A DNA stretch of 64,000 nt from contig JAANBB010000095.1 in the NCBI GenBank assembly GCA_014621425.1, forward strand, positions 45,809 to 109,808. Direction: 5' to 3'. The notes beneath the pieces were generated by a model, which worked only from the letters and a program-made list of their open reading frames with translations, did not search any database and was not told the origin of the DNA. The translations under genes were made by a program, and so were the position numbers. The DNA is from Cylindrodendrum hubeiense. Lineage: Eukaryota > Ascomycota > Sordariomycetes > Hypocreales > Nectriaceae. Of this stretch, positions 58,819 to 64,000 are shown one piece after another. Position 1 is the first letter of the stretch. Every line of letters starts with the position of its first letter.

Positions 58819-60081
58819 ATGAAGCCTCCCGTCGTAGCCAATCTGGCATTGGCAGCCGCCTGGCTCCTTTTATTCCGATACTGTCAAACCAATTCCTTCC
58901 ACGACCCCTCATCCTTCTTCTACGACCCGACCCGCGCCTACATCCCATTCTACTCGGCTGTGCGGGAATCCGAATCCGCCGAATTCCTCACCAAAGCCAC
59001 CTCGACCCCGGCGACTGCAGCACAACCTTGGACATACTTGGGCAAAGGCATTGGATACGACGATGCCAAGGCACCCGAGGGGCTCAGCATTTGCATTGGA
59101 ATCCCGAGCATTCGTCGCGATAGGGAGCAGTTCGTTGGGAGGACCATTGCCTCGTTGGTCGACAGCCTGAGCCCCGAGGAGCGGCGACGAATCAACCTCA
59201 AGGTTCTCCTGGCAGACGACGTCCCGCAGAACAACCCTGCATACGGAGAGGCTTGGCTCCACAACCTTGCGGATGAGGTACTTGTCTACGGCGATGACAA
59301 GCCCTCGGCCAACGACGAATACCGTCATATTACCGATGCATCGCTTCGCTGGGGCTTTGAAGACCCCCGGAACAAGCGCGTCCAATTCGACTATGCAAAC
59401 CTGATGGCGGCGTGCCAGAAACAAGGCTCCGACTATTTTGTTTTGGTGGAAGACGATGTCATCGCCTCTCGAGATTGGTTCACGCGGCTGACCAGCTCAA
59501 TCGATAGGGTTGAGGCCCAATCCACGAGTGGGAACGATTGGCTCTATCTCCGCTTGTTCTACACGGAGACATATCTGGGTTGGAACTCCGAGGAGTGGCC
59601 CATCTATCTGGGGAAAAGTCTCTTGATCTATATGGCAGTAGCCGGCATCGTCCTCTCTTTGAGGTGGAGGGCTCCTGCAATGAGATCGTTGAAGGCCACT
59701 GACCTGGTCAAGGCCAATCTGGTCTTGATTTCCAATATGACCTTTTGGATAGCAGCGTACATCATATTGTACTTCATGGCAGGAAGACTCTTGGTCAGTC
59801 CCTATCAAGTCGGCGTCCATGAGATGCCTCAATACGGGTGCTGTGCGCAGGGCCTTGCAATGCCGCATCGACGCCTCGCAGTTCTAGAGAAGAGCTTGAG
59901 AGAACCGCCGCACAATCTTGCTGGAGACTCTTTTATCGACATGGTTGCCGATCGAGAAGGTTTAAAGAAATGGGTCATGGTTCCCAGCGTGCTGCAGCAT
60001 ATCGGGATTCGAGGCTCGTCCGACAAAGGATACCTCAAAACGACCTGGAACTTTAGCTTCGAGAGAGGGCCATGGAAATGA
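58819..60081 (+). CDS. PGAP4/TMEM246-like GPI-anchor glycosyltransferase, 420 aa
   Basis: Intronless, ATG at 58819. N-terminal signal anchor (about residues 6-20). A GT-A domain starts near 88 (L-S-I-C-I-G-I-P-S-I-R-R) and holds L-V-E-D-D-V-I-A with the acidic triad at 211-213, the metal/sugar-nucleotide site. Two further hydrophobic segments, about 266-282 and 301-325, form a hairpin inside the catalytic domain. C-terminal blocks Y-G-C-C-A-Q-G-L-A-M-P and Q-H-I-G-I-R-G-S-S follow. A GT-A fold split by a membrane hairpin is the distinctive layout of PGAP4, the Golgi enzyme that adds GalNAc to the first mannose of GPI anchors in mammals. In a fungus the transferred sugar is unknown. It is flanked by long gene-poor DNA. 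Confidence 0.82.
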   Translation: MKPPVVANLALAAAWLLLFRYCQTNSFHDPSSFFYDPTRAYIPFYSAVRESESAEFLTKATSTPATAAQPWTYLGKGIGYDDAKAPEGLSICIGIPSIRRDREQFVGRTIASLVDSLSPEERRRINLKVLLADDVPQNNPAYGEAWLHNLADEVLVYGDDKPSANDEYRHITDASLRWGFEDPRNKRVQFDYANLMAACQKQGSDYFVLVEDDVIASRDWFTRLTSSIDRVEAQSTSGNDWLYLRLFYTETYLGWNSEEWPIYLGKSLLIYMAVAGIVLSLRWRAPAMRSLKATDLVKANLVLISNMTFWIAAYIILYFMAGRLLVSPYQVGVHEMPQYGCCAQGLAMPHRRLAVLEKSLREPPHNLAGDSFIDMVADREGLKKWVMVPSVLQHIGIRGSSDKGYLKTTWNFSFERGPWK

Positions 60082-61375
60082 AGATGAGAGACGGAACTCG
60101 CACGTTTCGCCGTGGATCGGTGATCAACAAACCAAGCCGGTTGGTCGTAAAACCCGCCTGCTGCCCTTGGGAACTCAACGAGCGGCCATGATCTGCGAAG
60201 GATTCAAACAACCCCGGAATTCCCGACACTGGCTGTGACCTTGACTTGTTGGAAACCACCCAACTCCCTTCACGCCTCGGGGGCAGTCTGCACGAGAGCC
60301 CGGCATTCTAATGCCCCGGTCAAGGAAACGGCCGAGGCAAGCATGTCGCCTGGAGGGTGGCAGCCGGGCAGTCTCGGTGAATCAGAAATAGGTCATAGGA
60401 TACCGATGGAAGTATATCTCCAGAATAGCGCTTTAGGTGAAGCCTCGGTAAAACGGCGTTGATCATGAAAGGAGGAAGATTCGGGGGCGGCAAGCCTTCC
60501 CGAAGAAAAGCGCCCCGGTGATGGGTCTTCGGGAGAGGCCGGGACTGGTTTCCCGTCTCCGAAAGCCCGCTCGGGATGTGGTTCACCACCCACCCCGGTC
60601 CAAGGCTTCGGGGATTCGCCCTTGCCAATGACGATGCGGGCGTCGGAGCTTGGAGCCGTGTCTTCTTCTGGTGGATCTCGCTGACGCTTCCCCGGAGCAG
60701 CGGAGAGATGGCGGTCTGGGGTGCCGATATCTTGGAACATGTCAATTAGGATCGAGAAGCTGTAACACACCGGCCTGCACCCTAGCCCAACCTTGGACGG
60801 TTCGGGGTTAACACGATCCAGCCGTCCGCCCTTGGCTGGGCACCAAGTATGTAGAGTTGGATACAATTAGCTAAACAACCCGAGAAAGTCACGAGAATAC
60901 ACCGTGTTGCCATGTGCTTGGGGTCAGCCTTCGGAGCTTCGTGTGCTGAAGTGACCCACTACCGGAACGTTGGTGCAGTAGCATGTGTGGCGTAGGCCAG
61001 GTCTGATCCATCCATTGCCTATCAATGATCTGGGCAGCATGGGGCGATGGTGCGGGTGTGTTCCAATACCCCAGTGCTGACCGTCGGTGAAGCAAGGAAG
61101 CATTTTGTGACGAAAGTAGAACATTACTACAAGGCTGCATCACTATCTTTGATTTTTCGGAGTGTTTTTGTGATAATGCGAGCGAGACCGGAGTTTGTAC
61201 CACCCGTCTGTCTCAAGCGTTGGGGGGTTTATAGCAACAACAGTCATAGCACGTGACGTCTCAACATCGTCGCCTCCAATTTTCGGCGCGACGTTGAATT
61301 TGGCGGATCCCGGGCTTCAACCACATTCTCAAACGACACCGCGTCCGACCAAGTGACGGTTCAAGATCCTTCAAG
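60082..61375. other. 1.3-kb intergenic region before MPC1
   Basis: No gene. The minus-strand frames at 60320-60866 overlap each other in two frames and carry no motif. A C/T- and A-mixed leader lies directly before 61376. Confidence 0.45.
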
Positions 61376-62094
61376 ATGGCTGCACTCGTGAAGGCAATCA
61401 ACGCTAAGATCCGGGCGAACCCGGTCACGGACTACTTCTGCTCGACCCGTACGTGTTCCCCTATTGTAGAGCCCATTTTGCCCGACCTCCGATGTGTCCG
61501 CCGACCACCCTCGACACCCGACACGGCCGCCACGATCGAAGCCGGAGAGAGCATGCGCTCTGGAAAATATCCGCAGAGGCGATCGCATCTGTTTCCTGCG
61601 TCAATTGGCTGGCGGAGGGTGGCCGACGAACAACCGACAGAGCCGTGATATCTCTCAATACCGCGGATTTGGGGCCATCGACACAGCGAGAGAACGCAAG
61701 CTGACTCTGGACTCTTTAGACTTTTGGGGACCTGCCTCCAACTTCGGTATCCCTATTGCCGCCGTCTTGGATACCCAGAAGAGCCCTGATATGTGAGACA
61801 CTTCCAAAGCTCGCCCCAAGAAACCAGTTGCTGACTCACCGGCTTTGCAGGATCTCCGGACAGATGACGGGTGCGCTTGTCATCTACGCCGCTACCTTCA
61901 TGCGTTACTCCCTGGCCGTTTCTCCCCGAAACTACCTCCTCTTCGCCTGCCACTTCATCAACTCGGGCGCGCAGCTCACCCAAGGATACCGATACCTCAA
62001 CTACCACTACTGGGGCGGAAAGGAGCAGATGACTGTGGCTGCTGAGGCCGTCAAGAACAAGATCGAGAAGATTGAGAGCGCGGTCAGCAAATAG
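61376..62094 (+). CDS. MPC1: Mitochondrial pyruvate carrier subunit 1, 129 aa
   Basis: Model join(61376..61448, 61720..61792, 61851..62094), 390 nt in frame; introns of 271 and 58 nt. Exon joins restore the family blocks: S-T-H-F-W-G-P-A-S-N-F-G-I-P-I-A-A across intron 1 (His codon split) and D-M-I-S-G-Q-M-T-G across intron 2 (Met codon split). Later blocks: T-F-M-R-Y-S, P-R-N-Y-L-L-F-A-C-H and Q-L-T-Q-G-Y-R-Y-L. Two to three short membrane helices. The protein pairs with MPC2/MPC3 in the inner mitochondrial membrane to import pyruvate. The C-terminal 25 residues are a charged helix. The length is standard. Intron 1 is unusually long compared with others in this window. Confidence 0.95.
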
Positions 62095-64000
62095 ATGAGG
62101 AAGCCGAGCGGGAGCGCGGAAATCTGAGCTGTGTTGGGGGCGGTTATTGATAATTGGAGCGTCTCGGGCTTGAGCTCGGGGTTCGGAGAGTGTGCGTGAC
62201 CAATACAGACACGCACCCACGCCATATGCAGCTGCGAGATGGCCTCCATGCCCATCTAGATTGCACCATGGCCTGGGTACCTGCAGTGCCCGCGCCCCCA
62301 GGTGTGCAGATGAACGGCTTTGTTTTTTTCGGGTTGTAGAGAAATCTATCACGTTATAGAATGGCCACCAAAGCGCCTCGCCAAGCTGTGACGGGAGCGA
62401 GTGAGCGTGAAGCATGAAACCCCCGCAAAGAAGCTAGACTTGCCTGCGCTGGATGGCTTGTCTGAAATTAACGAAGCGCCAATGGGTATGACTGACGAGT
62501 TGCTAGCGGAGCATCGAGCGTAAGCGTGGCCGCCCTTGCCATCAGATATGGCTGTGGTACATACACGACCCGATACCCCACCATCGCGGCTCAAAGGGGC
62601 CCCCGTGGGCCACGTCCGGACCAACAGCGGGCGGCGTAGACAGGGCAGGCAAGCAGGCCACGAAGCGGTGCGACGTGCGAGAATCTCGGGATGAGAGGAG
62701 ATCTGGCTCATGTGGGTCCGGCGGGGGATGCCGATCTTGCCCTGGGCGGCCGTCTCCATGGCCATTTGCCATTGACAGGGGAAACGAAGCCAGCCGTGAG
62801 GTCCCAGCGACGGCGCGGACCCCGGCCAATCATCTGTATTGCGACGTTGGCCATGGTGGCCTGGAAATGTACATACGCAGAACGCCCACTCATGACGGCG
62901 CCCGGAGTAATAAATCATGGGCAAGGGGAGCGAGCATGGCAAATTGCTACGCCTGCCAAGTCCGCTTGTATCCTTGGTTAGCCGCTTCTCGCAGATGCAG
63001 TCGCACATGTTGCCTCCCCCTCCCTGGTACGAATCCCACATGATGCGCGCCATCTGCAGCACGTCACGGCACTCGTCCTCTAGAGGTTAAGGGTGAGCAG
63101 AAGCCCTGATGTCGCTCAACTCCGGCCGAGATAAGAAAAATGTCTCAAGCAACCGTCGTTGCTGGGCCGGCAAGCTCAGCCGCTGACTGGGGAACTTGGC
63201 TTGCTGGATTGCAGGCTGGCGCAGTCACACAGGGGGACGGCGCTGGCATTCTTGGGAGACAAACTCCATGGGTATCGAGATGCCACTCCCGGTCCCCGGA
63301 GATGCGAGCTGCGTGCCTGGCCTGCGGTGGTAGGGATATGGAGAAGCGGGAACTTGGAAGGGGGACGGGTGGCGGGAGGTGCCTGTGTGCCTGGGTGCCT
63401 GGGTGTCTCGTGCGGTTCCCCGGGATTGTGACAACCGCAGGGACCTCAAGATGCCTTCTTCGGCATTCCTCAGCCCTACCTACGCTACCTGCCTCCCTAT
63501 CCAATCGGTCAGGATGGCCTAGTTTCCAGGTTTACATCATTCCCCTTTCAAATCCAAGGTCACCGATAGCCAAAAGTTGGGGTACACCGTACACCGAGCC
63601 GACCTCGGAGCTGGGGTAGCCCACTGGGCTCCGGAGCAGAGGCCGGCATGAACTTCCTTATAGGAAAAAAACACAAACGGATTGCTGGGCCGTGGTGGGA
63701 GGCAGGTCGGTCACATCTGCGGCCAAGTCCCGGTGGAGGGGAGAGAAATGCGCGCCAATGGAATGGCCGAATTAGTCATTGAGCTAGTTACGGTTGGCAA
63801 CCTGCCCGGCTGGCCTTCTGCCACAGAAGAAAGAAAATCTTCATGCCAGGTGAGCCATTCGTCTACAGGCGGCAAGGGGGGTGGGCAGGCTTCGGGCAAT
63901 TGGGTCAGAGGCCGGCGTGGGTAGATCCCCCATCCATCATCTCGCCTGGTGGTGGGTGCCGACGTGGACGGCAGCCGTGCAAGTGGAAGAGGCAAGTGAG
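62095..64000. other. 1.9-kb right-end region without a supported gene
   Basis: 3' UTR of MPC1, then GC-rich DNA. The longest frame (62349-63062, minus, 237 codons) overlaps equally long frames on the other strand and has no motif, so it is not called. A gene may begin beyond the right edge. Confidence 0.45.

Noticed and set aside
62349..63062. 237-codon open frame on the minus strand near the right end
   Set aside because: Overlaps long frames on the plus strand, Ser/Arg/Gly/Pro-biased, no motif, no membrane or repeat pattern; GC-rich DNA yields such frames by chance.

Overview
This window looks like nuclear DNA of a filamentous ascomycete (Pezizomycotina), most likely a Sordariomycete. Genes carry short introns (mostly 45-100 nt) with GT...AG ends and CTAAC/CTGAC-type branch points. 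Intergenic spaces are long and GC-balanced. A dispersed 5S rRNA copy lies on its own, and families typical of moulds are present (Zn2Cys6 regulator, RCR protein, fibroin-3-like protein, Bem46-type hydrolase). I rebuilt 15 complete gene models from splice signals (one carries a frameshift), one single-exon orphan and one gene cut by the left edge. Each complete model without a frameshift closes in frame.

Left third (1-25 kb), gene-dense: the 3' part of MON1 (vacuolar fusion); a 184-aa orphan; a 1012-aa disordered orphan in three exons; a membrane-anchored type-B carboxylesterase in six exons; 5-oxoprolinase; a divergently transcribed DUF1445/D-glutamate cyclase-like gene; a Zn2Cys6 regulator; PEX10; and a LYAR-type zinc-finger gene with an apparent 1-nt frameshift. 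The 5-oxoprolinase, cyclase and regulator genes form a small candidate module for D-glutamate/5-oxoproline metabolism.

Middle (25-50 kb): a 5.2-kb gap without a convincing gene, then a Bem46/ABHD13-type hydrolase, an NFX1/FAP1-type zinc-finger protein, a 2.4-kb relic-rich segment with a degenerate inverted repeat, the 5S rRNA copy, a superoxide-dismutase-fold mitoribosomal protein, a STIMATE-family membrane protein, a Cys-cluster 'fibroin-3 related' protein (its repeat contains ambiguous N bases), an RCR-domain protein and a 177-aa orphan.

Right part (50-64 kb), gene-poor: tandem repeats, one small possible ORF, a decayed gene broken by a frameshift, stops and an 8-bp minisatellite, and a 16-bp minisatellite. 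Two sound genes follow: a PGAP4-like GPI glycosyltransferase and the mitochondrial pyruvate carrier subunit MPC1. I found no virus, toxin gene, CRISPR array or intact transposon. The most interesting items are the oxoproline module, the PGAP4-like enzyme with membrane segments inside its catalytic domain, and the decaying accessory segment at 53-57 kb.
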